From: Rhopalosiphum padi
Lineage: Eukaryota > Arthropoda > Insecta > Hemiptera > Aphididae
Assembly: GCF_020882245.1 (NCBI RefSeq)
Contig: NC_083598.1
Span: 64,083,858-64,147,857, forward strand
Direction of reading: 5' to 3'
DNA: 64,000 bases
Position 1 is the stretch's first letter. Each line of letters opens with the position of its first letter. Shown piece after piece: positions 47,505 to 60,000 of this stretch. Below the pieces are notes generated by a model. It was given only the letters and a program-made list of their open reading frames with translations. It ran no database searches and was not told the DNA's origin. Position numbers and translations under genes: made by a program.

Positions 47505-50500
47505 TGTAATATGCGTAAATCTAAGACACAATTATTAATAATATCGCGTATGCCGTATAGTCAGCGTTCGTCCGACCCGAGCAGAATATTATATTCATTT
47601 TCATTGCAGATCACCCACACTCGTCCATAAAAATTTTTTTATTATTCTTTAATTATTATTTCGGTTGTCATTTTGAACACACATATTTTTAGTACACTTA
47701 GGCCTGTATTATAGACGCCTGATCTGAATTTTGTATACATGAACAAACTTACACCAGCCCACTGCAAAATAGATCTATTTATACATTTTTGTTGAGACGC
47801 AACAGTTGAATGAAACTTGCAAACGTGTATGAGATAATCATAAACCATACAATATTTTATCGCAGCGATAGTCAAATGCGACGATTGAAATTATTGAATA
47901 CCGTCGTGCAGGCGAACTTTTGCACGTTGCAAATATTCGTAAATTACACAAAACGATGGAAGAATACATAGACATGACCTTCAGTTGTGAATTTGTGATA
48001 TCCTTTATCTACGTGACATTGATGGTGTACAAAGTTAATAAGTGTCCCGAAGTGAAACAGCCGACTTGATGGGTAAATTTAGGATAGAAATACATTATTA
48101 TTATATTGTGTATAGCGTTTACTGTATCGATAGATCACCCGATTTGTTTCTTTAACGTGAATTATTGTATAATATTTTAAAATTGGTATATCTACATTTT
48201 TAAATAATGGGTGGGCTAAAATCATAAACCCCGAAATGTTCAAAACGTCTACGCCATAAGTCATTAAGTATAAGTTAACCAGTATTTTCAAAATTTGTAA
48301 GACCATGTTGATACAACAAATAACAACAACGTCCAAACGTACGCGTTGTTGTTACATTTTACCGAGCAACAGCGGGAGCGGGAATGGCCACCGTAAACGA
48401 ACTGCGGTTTTTACAAACTCATATTATTTATAATATATTATATAGATTTCGAAACATTTAATGTCTCTAGCAGTTGTATTTTATTTACATAATATATTTT
48501 ACTTAAAAAAAAAAAAATATTTTATTAAATTATTTAATAATCTTATTATCTTATCTATGTATACCACTTTTACAATGTATTGCATTTTATTAAAATATCA
48601 GACTAATAACACACTAACACGTTATCTTTATTAACAATAAAAATTTTGAAATAATAATAAAAATGTACACGTTGAATGTAGTCCTATAGAAAAAAACACG
48701 AGCAATACTAGTTTTGGTTTGAGCATGAGAACATCACGTTTTGACTTTATAAAAAAAGAGACAATAAAACGTTTTGAATTTAATGACAATTTTTAAATCG
48801 ATATGTTTCAAAGAAATGATCGATTTAAAACGAATTTGAATTGTTCGTATTCTTTTACTTAAGAATCGAAGTTTATCTAAATTTTAAAATTTTTGGCAGT
48901 ACCATGTTTTGGTTTATCGCCCTTCAATTTTGGTTACTGCAGGTCATTTTCCAATCTTTTTTTTAGAAAAATGTGTCCATAGAGTTAAATTTAAAAAAAT
49001 AAAATAAAATATTAAAAAAACAGAACAAAGACCACCTAAAATTATAAAACGAGCACAGAATAATAGGAACAAATTGAAATACGAATCCTCATTAAAATAC
49101 TATAATTATTATACCTACGTATAGCCGTATAGGTATAATAGGTGTACCAACTACCAATAAATTAATAATAGTTTGTAAAAAAAACTTGTGTTAAATCTTA
49201 TTGCTGGCCGATAAGAATGATGAACGTACTCGCTGGCTAATAATAATCAACGTTGTTAGGGTAATTTTCACAGTACTGGACGAAACTCAAATTTACAGTT
49301 AATTTGCAATTAGGAATTCAGACGTTCAACACTATACAGGAACTACAACTTTATTAATATATACTATATTATACTTGTATTTCTTCAATTAGATTATTTA
49401 AATTATATAATTTAACTAAAGCAAAGCTTAAACGTTTTTGTTCATTGCTTCGTGGATTATAATAGAATAGTTTTAACAAAGCATATTATTATGAATTATA
49501 AAAATTTAAACTGAAAATCTAATTATTCCATTTTTACTAGTTTGGGTCTTATTATAAAATAATATTTTAAATATTTCTAATAAAGAATAATATTTTTTTC
49601 AAAAATGTATTCCTGTAATAGAATAATTACTAATTAATAATTACCAATACTCACAAAATGGTTAACCTTTTTTTTATTAAGTAACCAACAGTTAAGCTAA
49701 TAAAAAAAATTATACTAACGTGTGATCAATAATTTATTTATATTATTCAATTGTTATACTAATAATGTATATTCTCAAATTTCTGAATTAGTTTGAAATT
49801 GTAATACAAGATTCTTAATTTGTGGTTCATTTTTCAATTAAAAAATATCGAACATTTTTAGTCAGAATATTTTTTTATAACCATTAATATTTAGAAAAAT
49901 ACAAATCATTTTGTAGTTAGGAATACATAAAAAAATTCTGTTAATTTTGTATATCTAAGATTTGAGAACTTAATACAAGGTTATTTATAACGTTTGCAAC
50001 GTTTATATATAAAAAAAAATTACTAGACAGTCAAATTAAATTTTTATGACTGTTTGAATTTAAAGGTTTTACGACAATGGATATATTCACTTGTATAATA
50101 ACGTACAACCTAACAATTATTTTTCATAAAAGATTTTTGTATTTTGTTGTAGTTCAAAAATGAATCATCATAGATACTTTAAATTTTCACCAAACGTTTC
50201 TATTATCATTTTATATTTACATGGTTTAATTCTTCAAAATATTTTTTAAATCTATTTGAGATTTTTATAGGAAAGAAAAATTTTACGTTTTTTTTTTTAT
50301 AAATATCGATAAAAACTTATATACTTACTAGTTCGAAATTTTTGAAAAATTGAGAGTTATATTTTATAGACATTTTCAATTTCAAATTTGTATGAAATTA
50401 TTCATTTAAATGATAAATAACGGTATTAGTTATTTTGTTATAATTCAAAAATTTAATACATTTTACATGGCATAACCACAAAAATAGTTTCATAGTATAA

Positions 50501-53500
50501 ATACATAATATTTTAAAATTAATTTAGTATAATGAATATACTAATAATATGATAAATTCAATAATTTTGGAAACATTTTAATCAATTTACCGTAATAGGT
50601 ACTAAAAGTAAAATAAATGATTAATAGTTACCTATACAAAAAAAAAAACATACCATGATATCGATGGCTAAGAGGCCAAAAGTAGTATATCATAAACTCT
50701 AAATTTTACAGGAGAGCAGTTTTTAGATTTTAAATTATTTCTATTGTAGATTTTTGTTTTTCGATGTTGCAACTGATTTATTTGTGAAATATTCTATAGA
50801 TAAATGACGTAAATTATTACTTTTTAGTCTTAAATAATTTTTTTAACGTAAAAATAATGTTTCTTTTAAACTTAGATGGGTCTTGTTATAAATGGCAATT
50901 ATAATATATTTTTACCATAGACATACAATGTTTTGATAGACTTATTAAAAACTGTTAATTTAATAAAAACTCTTATTAATTAATAACATAAATAGTTAAA
51001 ATGTAGTTAAAACTAATTTTTTTGATATACTAAATTAAATATATATATATATATAATTGTCGTAAAAAGGTTAAAAAATGAAAAAAAAATATTTAAAAAA
51101 TGTATTCATTGTGAAAAATAAAAAGTACTTAGTTTTCATTAAATTTTTAGACAAATAAAACCAGTTCTTTAATGCTATTTTATGCTAACTAAATAAATCA
51201 CATTTTAAATGTAAGAAATATAAATATAGTTTCATACATAATACAAGTTATACATATTATACATATGTATAACTTTAATTTATATTATATTATTATAACG
51301 AATAATGTGCTAATGTTATAAAGAAGATATATTGTTTACGAAAAAAACTATCTATAAATAAATAGTCGTTGTTATAAATCATGACCTTGTAAAAATAAAT
51401 AAATAATAATATAATCATATTTTATTAATAGGTTACCTACCTATTTTTATATATAAAATACCTATTGTAATCTACTATTAAAAAATTACCCAAACAACAA
51501 ATGCCATAATGGCATAATAAATCAATGACTGTAGAATATTGTGTCTATATGACTATATTATATCAATATTAATTTAAAAGTGTTGTAATTCTTCTTTATT
51601 GCTTCACAAAAAGTTTTAATACCTGTATAAAGATGATGATAATTTCAGAATCAGTCGCATATAATTAGGTAGGGAGGTATGTTTGTCCAAATCGTCTAAA
51701 CCTCAGATACATTTTTTGAATTAATTTATACCAAATATTATAATTACTTGTTTTCCTACTCACACTTATTAATGGAATTTATATTTAAATATTTATAAAC
51801 TATTATAATAATATAACTCTAATTTATAAATTATCAAGGAATTTCGATTTTTAAGTTTTTTGGACGTCGTGCTGTACAATTTCTAATGGAGAAATATAAA
51901 GTGTATGTAACTACAATAGACTTTAAAGATTTTATTTATTATGTATTTATGTTTGTTCAAGAGGAAAGTATTGTTATTAATGTTTCATAAATGATTTAAT
52001 ATGTCGTTGATATCTTATTATACATTTTATTCATACCCATTTTTCAAAAATAACTTATGGGAAATAATAAAATAAAATTTTACCTTAGTTATATTAACAG
52101 TAGAAGTATACTATACACACTTATGTTTTTTAATAATTTTTGAGTGAATTTATAATAATTCAAACTTTCTTTTTGCCCATCCGCTAATGTAACTTTTATA
52201 AGTAATGAATTAAAGACTGTTTGTGTTTCTATTGTTGCATGACTCACTCCATCAGTTTATTCTCTCCATCTGCAGTGGAAGAAGGTTCATCGTGAAATAC
52301 AATCACCTCTTTTTTCCTTTTTTTTTTTTAATTTAGAATCGCCGACATTTTAATCCGAGTAAGTTTTTAAAATCCGTTGGTTTACTTGTGAAAGGAGTGC
52401 AATAATTTTCATTAAAACATTTCCAACCCTCCTTTCGTTCTCTCACACATCCCTCTCTCTATATCCAAGACACATTTTTTTCTTTCTATTCACTAGCAGT
52501 AAAATGCTTAATGCAAATTGAAATATCGTTTGTTTCGACCGTGTCACTTCCATCCCATCCCACCCGATCTAAACTATTTCTGCGCTATTATCACGTGTAT
52601 TGTGCAAACTGTTATTGTCATCGTTTATTTATTCTCTCACGGAAAGCAAAATAAAGTCTCTCGAATCCGCTGTTATTTTAATTAATATTTTTGTTTTAAG
52701 AATACGCGTGTAAAAAAAATTATTTAATTTCACCTAAGTAACATAAAAGAGTACAGTACCTATTCATAATATAATATCTTAAGCGCTAATTATTATAAAA
52801 TAAGCAATGGTGAAATTAAGTGAAATTCTGGTGGTAGTAGTTCAAAGACTCGATGGACCGCGTATATAAAATATAAAATCTTTTGATGATGTCAGTAATG
52901 GTGGTTACTGGTTGTAGCTAATTAATATCGTTTCGCGTTTAATTAGCTCTGCAAAAATGGATACGCATTATTCACGTTTATGCCAATATACACAAAGTCA
53001 CAAAAATGTACGCCAAACAGAATGACTGTCGACTGAAGTAAATTTATACAACAAAACTTTCTTAGTTTTTCATACTTTATTTATCTCGTTTTTGGTTTTG
53101 AACCAAATATATAAGTGTACCTACCAATTATAAAACTGGGTGCTGGTTATTAATTTTAAATAACCATATTGTGATAGTTTTGTATAGTAATTGGTTATAA
53201 TACCTGTATACCTATTATAAATATACATAAACATATAACATTTATAAATGTTTTAAAAACATTAGGCATATGCTATGTATACATACATTTTACTGAGGTA
53301 AAATATATTTAAATGGTAGGCAGCAAAGGTTCGCTAAGAGAACAAAATTCAAGTTTTATACAAATTGAGAACAATTTTAGTTACATTCAATTTTTTTCCA
53401 TTGAAAGGGTTTAGTTTATAAAAGCAAAAATAATATAAAGCTATATTTTCGTTAGGTATGGCTACATCTGGTAAAAACTAAATACCATAATCTGGCTTTT

Positions 53501-54970
53501 GTTTATCCTAAAAGAACGTTAACAATTATTTTTATTAAATAAAAATGTTATGATAAGGTGATTTTTACATGTTTTTATTATGACAATTATAAGTTTATCG
53601 CTTTCAAACACTATTATTACTAGTAAGTAGTATTACTATAGGTACTTTATAAACTATAAGTATAAAAACCGGTGAAATCTCTCTACTGTATATTAGTTGT
53701 TAATAACGTGCCTTATAATTGAATAAGCCACTGTAATATTTTATATTTGAATTCAATGATAAACCATTTGTTACTAAAAAAAAAAAACAATCATAAGCCA
53801 CATTTGTCAGCCAATATTTCTTAGTAGCAACTATTGCATATTTATATTTCTGTTAAATATTTATTTTTCTATTAGTAATAAATAAGGTTAACGTCCGTGA
53901 AGTTGCCCCCTTCCCCACACCTAGTTACATACCCCAGATTTTCACGTGATTTTGCAACTAATTTGCTATGTAATTTCTAGAGTTTTCATACTTTTAGTTT
54001 TTCTGAAATGATTTTTTTTTTGTTTTTGGGGAACTTCACGTGACCGATTATAGTTATGTACTCAGTATTGTTTTGTGTTTAAACAATTAAAAAATGTATA
54101 TATACTATATATATATTAGACCTGCATCTAGCCTGTACCTAACGAGTTATTAAATAATTAATGTTAGTAATTAGTGAACTATTATTTTATTGAATACAAA
54201 ATAAAAAAATTGTAGTTTTATAATACAATTCAGATAGTATTTCATATGACCAAAAATACCAAAAAGTTTAACGACAACAAATTTAATCATTTATGGACTT
54301 ATGGCTAATAGGTATAAGGTATAAGATGCAAATATATAAGCTATAGAGTATATTTACTCATTTATATAATATGTCCATTCAATTCTCAAGATTTAAATAT
54401 TAAAATTGAAAATTGTATAATTTTTTGCAACAAAATAACTGGCGAATTTTAACGATTTTGACAATTAGAGTTTAAATTTGAATTTAAATCGGTTATAAAA
54501 AATGTGCAGGGTAAATTTTAATTTTTAGCATATATATTATATAATATGTATATTTTGATTACTTTCGATATTTTTTAATTTCGATTAGAACAATTTATGA
54601 GCAATCTTGTATTAAATTTTCAACCTTTTTATTCAAGCATAACATTTTTTATGAACATTTTTATAGAAAAGAAAACTAATAATTGTAGAAAATTTGTATT
54701 GTCTGTAAATATCGCAAAACGAATAAACAAATTTTGGTAATTTTTATCATGTTTAGAAAATAGTAATATTAATATTTAGTAAAATTGTGATGTATCTTAA
54801 ACTATAGATCATTAAATCAACTATAACACCCATATCAATATAAAAAAATATTCACTGTTCCAAAATTAATGTTAAAAAAATTGTATATCATTGGTTATTT
54901 TCTCAATTAATCTATGACCTTCATATGTTTCGTTATATTTAATATGTAAAATTATCTCATTCTTAAAATG
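47505..54970. other. Gene-poor AT-rich stretch
   Basis: No supported gene. Short frames here are chance products of AT-rich sequence. It includes an (AT)n tract near 51040-51055 and a CT-rich patch at about 52240-52500. It could be intergenic or a long intron of the gene whose last exon lies at 62766-63272 only if that gene had further 3' exons, which the stop codon there argues against. Confidence 0.5.
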
Positions 54971-54974
54971 TTTC

Positions 54975-55190
54975 TATTGTTAATATTATTTTAACTTCTA
55001 ATGTATTTATCACTTTAGTGTGCTACTTATAAAATATAAATTGTGTTAATTATTAATATTACTTTCTATCTCTAATAACACAAGCTAATAGCTTAAAAGA
55101 GATAATCATGTAAACTATCTTAATTTATTTGTATTCTATGTAATTTATGATTATTTAAAAAATAAAAAAATAAAAATAAATAGATCCAAA
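54975..55190 (+). mobile_element. LINE 3' tail, second copy
   Basis: The segment shares ordered words with the 3' UTR of the LINE at 43850-44358, including AACACAAGCT...GCTTAAA inside a hairpin (TATCTCT 55067-55073, AGAGATA 55098-55104). It ends in an A-rich AAATAAAAAAATAAA tract. Only the 3' end is present. Confidence 0.6.
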
Positions 55191-55857
55191 TAATACTTTT
55201 TATTATTTATCAACATTTTTTGGTCCTTATTTTTTTTTTCATAAACGTTCATCACAAATGCTACACTATTTTTATTTGTTTACAAAAACAACACGTTTAT
55301 ATTAATGTATCAATAGTTTTAAAATGAATAATATTAAAATTGTTTTTATCTAAAAAAGATCATGTTCACGTCAAATCTTAAAACTTATAATTAAAATTCA
55401 ACTTGATAATTATTAAATGATGTTTAGGATTTTATAATAATAAAATAAATAAAAATTCGATAATCTGTGTCAGGTGTTTAATTCTAGAAAATAAATAAAA
55501 TAAAGCTTCGGTGATTAAAATATAAATAAAAATTATATCTCATGAATTTCAAAAGTATTTTAATGAAAAAATAATAAAAGTAGGTACTATAGATAGGTAG
55601 GTACTTTCATTTAATGGATTATTTTTCATAATATTCAAATTATTTTAGCGATTTTTAAGCTAACATGATGACAATATTTATAAATTATTCATTTATTTAA
55701 TATAGTAATTCTTTGTACGCAAGCAAAGAAAAATATTTTAAATGTAGGTATTGTTAGGTAAGCGAGTGTATTAAAAGAATGTCTCTGTCACAAGTGTTGT
55801 ATTTACTTTACAAGTTCGTAACATCATATACTTATTAATTATTATTATTTATTTATA

Positions 55858-56021
55858 CAGTCGAGTCGTAATAACTTGAACCTCAATAACTCGAAAAACT
55901 TAACAATTCGATTTTTTTTTATTCCCCTATTAATAACAATTCGAGTTAGACATCTCGAATAATACATATCTCGAAGCGAATTTTTATTTCCTTTTAACTT
56001 CAAGTTATCACGATTCGACTA
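55858..56021. mobile_element. pogo/Tc1-mariner-type MITE, copy 2 (164 bp)
   Basis: The left end is CAGTCGAGTCGTAATAACTT. The right end in reverse complement is TAGTCGAATCGTGATAACTT. A TA precedes the left end; the right flank has decayed. It is the same family as 31438-31595. Confidence 0.8.
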
Positions 56022-56276
56022 CATATCTTATTGAAATATGGTTATACATTTATTATTATTTATTAAGTAATAAATTATTTACTATTTTATTTTATTATTA
56101 CATATTATGAAATAACATAATTTATTGTAAAATTGTGTATTATCAGAAAATAAAATTCTAAATTTATATTTTTTTTAACAACACTATACATTTTTATTTA
56201 CAATTAAATTTACAAATATTATATTATATTATATAATTATTATAAATTTATCAATAGTGGTTGATCTTCGGTCAAA

Positions 56277-56344
56277 ATATCTCCGGAGATATACTCCGGT
56301 AAAAAATATATCTGGTACATTATATCTCCGACAAAATATATCTC
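56277..56344. repeat. 16-bp perfect palindrome with iterated ATATCTCC words
   Basis: ATATCTCCGGAGATAT at 56277-56292 is a perfect palindrome. ATATCTCC recurs at 56322-56329 and 56337-56344, with a variant ATATCTGG at 56307. It is probably part of a mobile element, but no ends were found. Confidence 0.6.
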
Positions 56345-56770
56345 CCTTACAATTCTAAGGCTTATAGAACAATAAAATATATTCCACATTAACATTTCAA
56401 TTTTTAGTACACATAATATATATGTATATAATACAATCAAAATCTAAAAATCCTACATAGCATTTGCAAATTCGGTTGTAATTCATACATATAATATTGA
56501 CCAATTTTTATATTGTAACCGATACTTATTGAGAATAACAGAATATAATTATCGAGATTCTTTTATAGTAAGACAACATCTAAATTAAAAATAATACGGT
56601 TGGCAAGTGATGGGTATTACTGTACTATACACTAAGTGTGGAATGGGTCATTGTTAATGGATTTGCTAAATTTTAATACAATGATATATAATTGAATACG
56701 AAAAAAAATTCTAAGCGGAGATTGCCCGTTAGTCTACATAGCTAAGTACATTTCATGATATGTTATTTGA

Positions 56771-57066
56771 GGTTACCGGTATTTTTCCCGAATGACATTT
56801 TTTCCTCCAACATCTTTTACCCGAATCGATATTAAAAACAATAAATTATGATGCATATAAAAAATAAAAACTAGTATGATAAATGCAGTAGTGTTATCAT
56901 TAAGTATTTTAGCTCCTAGTTATAACAAAATTTTTATTTCGGGAACAATAACCGTTGGGGAAAGTCACTCAGGAAAAAAGGTTTTGAGTTTTCGGATTTT
57001 CCGATAAAATACCAATCGGGAAAAAGTTTTTTCGGGAATTTTGATTCGGGAAAAACGGCGGGAACC
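56771..57066. mobile_element. MULE-like MITE (296 bp) with 8-9-bp target duplication
   Basis: The left end is GGTTACCGGTATTTTTCCCG. The right end in reverse complement starts TGGTTCCCGCCGTTTTTCCC, so inverted repeats share TTTTTCCCGAAT. Flanks are GTTATTTGA (56762-56770) and ATTATTTGA (57067-57075), 8 of 9 matching. Inside, CGGGAA/TTCCCG words are iterated. A 9-bp duplication fits Mutator-like elements; an 8-bp reading is also possible. Confidence 0.7.
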
Positions 57067-57079
57067 ATTATTTGATATT

Positions 57080-60000
57080 TTTATTAAAGTAATTTATTTT
57101 TTAATTCGTATTTCAATAGTTTGATTTGGGTTTTGCAAAAACATAGCACATTTTATTTTATCATTAATATTTTATTATTATAATGATATATATATTTATA
57201 TCACGTTATAATAATAAAATAAATAATAAATGGTGTTATTATAACTTATGAGTCAATGTCAATTAACCGTATAACAGTTGAATAGGTTCATAATATAAAT
57301 AAGTAATATCTTTAAATTAATCTATATATTTTGAAACTTTCATTGCGTATACGAAAAAGTGTTACATCCCCGTGATAAATGATTGTTAATTATAAAATAA
57401 TAACTAAGGTTGTTATATTTTGTAGTTTAAATATGAAATTTTATCTAAAGTTGAAATTCAATTGATTATAAAAAAAGTGTGCTTATGGTTTTATTTAATA
57501 TTTTTTAAATAGTTATAGTAAAATTGTATTAAGAATTTTGTATTAAATTATCAAAGTTTTTAACCTAGCAAACAATTGTTCATCTACGAAGATTGAAAAA
57601 AACTAATAATAATCGGAAATTCCTTATGCCTATAAATAGCTCAAAAAAAGTCAAGTTGATTTTAAAATGTTATCGTGTATAGACATAAAGTAAATGATAA
57701 TACATTTTTATTAAACAAATTTCAAGTATCCATATAGTTATTTGTTTTTGAATTACAATCAAAAAACAAAATTGTTTTGCCAAATACTATAGTTTTGTAT
57801 AAGAGTTCCTATTTTTACCAAATTTTTTAGAAAAATACTGGGAATTTAATATTTTTGACTGAAAAGTACTAACTAGATCCAATTTTCTATCAGAAACCAC
57901 TCTCGATGTAGGAAATTGTAATACGATATTATGAAAAAAAACATCATTGTAAATCACACTCTACTGCCTACGTAGAATATAAAAATGGTTAATATTTAAG
58001 TTACCTTATTGTCTTATATTTTCAAATCTTAATAATTTATTTTAACCTTTAAATTTTAAATTTCAATGTTTCTTAGTTTTATTGAATCGTCTATATGTAG
58101 GTACATGCTATTCATGTTACTGCATTACATAATAAAAGTTTATAATTAAAAAATAATAAACATACACACATATATATATATATATATATATTACACTAGG
58201 ATAGCTAGTATATATTATATACTAGTATACACCTATCCCATATGCACTTCGTTGCTCATAAAAAATGCATCAATCTTAAATTTGGTTGCCGAATGCTAAC
58301 ATTCAACGTAATGCGCGTGAATAAATAATATTTTTTATTTGGTATATAGGTGATATTTTCAATATAATATTAACTTTACATACCTAGCCGTTCCATCCAA
58401 CGTTGCTTTTATTGACCATTTACAGCAGCATTTTTTTTAATTATTTGTTTTTTTTTTATTTATCGACCCAAATTTGATTTCCTTTTCATTTTGGATTAAA
58501 ACCAATAACTCATAAAGTTTCAATAGTATGAAACAAAAAAGTTTGGTATTGTTATACTACATAAACTATTCACTAAAATACCAATTTCTAATAATGATGA
58601 CTAGTAATTATAGTAACACGAATAAAAAAAATATATTTTTATGTGCATTATATTTATCGATAATTTAAAAATTAATAACTCGATTTTTCAATAACCTATA
58701 GAATCAAAAATAGGCTTAAAACATGCTAAGCGATGTACTCTTTTATTTTAAAAAAAAAGTCAAGATAATTAGACAAGTAATTTTTAGAGAACATGCGTGA
58801 CAACGATTTTAATTTTCACATATATTATATAGATATAATATAATCCATACTAGATATTAAATAAATTCTATTATAAATATTAACAATTAACTTCGAATTA
58901 ACTCAATAATTCATAATTCTACAAACTACAACAATAATATATTCCAAAAATAACAAATTTTTACACTTTTTATATTTTATCCATTTTGTACAAAATTGTA
59001 CTACTACCTATTTCGCGTTACTCCTATTCTTATGTAATAACTTTAAATGTAATCTTAAGTTATTTTTATTTTTGTCATAATAACATTAGATTTATTAACC
59101 ATTTTAATTCTATAAAAAAAAAATACTTCAAGATAATGTCTTGCACAATGTCTACAGATTATATTTTTAGTAATTATGTTGTGATTGTTTTAAAACAAAA
59201 ATGTTACATTAGCTTTTCTATGATCGGTTATTAGATTTAATGATTTTTAATAACTATATTCGTCTTAAAATATATCAAATACTTAACTAATTGTAAGCAA
59301 TTTTGAATTTTAACAATTCATGCATTTTTAATGTACATAATATAAATTATTATTTTTCTTCAGAATTAATACACATTAATATTAAGTTCAAAAATTGTAA
59401 TATTAACTAAATATGTATAAGTACTAGTTTGTTTATATGCATATTAGTTAAATTGTATTACAACATATGTTTTAATTTAACATTATTTCTTTAGACTAAT
59501 GTTTAAATATTATTACATAGGTAGATATATTTATATTTTTTATGTAATACAATATACTATGAACAATATCATATATTGATTTCTCAGCTATATTTGAGTT
59601 TAGTAATATTATACATTATTAAATCACTTATTTAATTCGTTCATCATCAAACTATGGTAACTATCTACTCTTTACACTGTATAGTATCTACTAACTACTT
59701 ACGTTAAAAAAAAACCCTAAAATATGGTTTTTAACTAAATTGCATTATTTGCACAAGGTGTTTAAATTTAAATGTATGATAGATGATAATGATCAAATAT
59801 TATTATTTATTTATACCTATATGGCGACAAAATAATATGTCAGTTTTGGTTTATAATTAATAATTATATTTTACAATTATAACAATTGAGATATGTACCT
59901 ATGAAACAATTAATAAATAATAATCTATGGCATGGACTAATATGTCTACGCATGATACATTTTAAAAATAACTGAGTACAAAATAGACATTTTTGATTTC

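Noticed and set aside
47964..48069. Short plus-strand frame MEEYIDMTFSCEFV... with one hydrophobic patch
   Set aside because: It has only about 35 codons, no splice or homology support, and is expected by chance.
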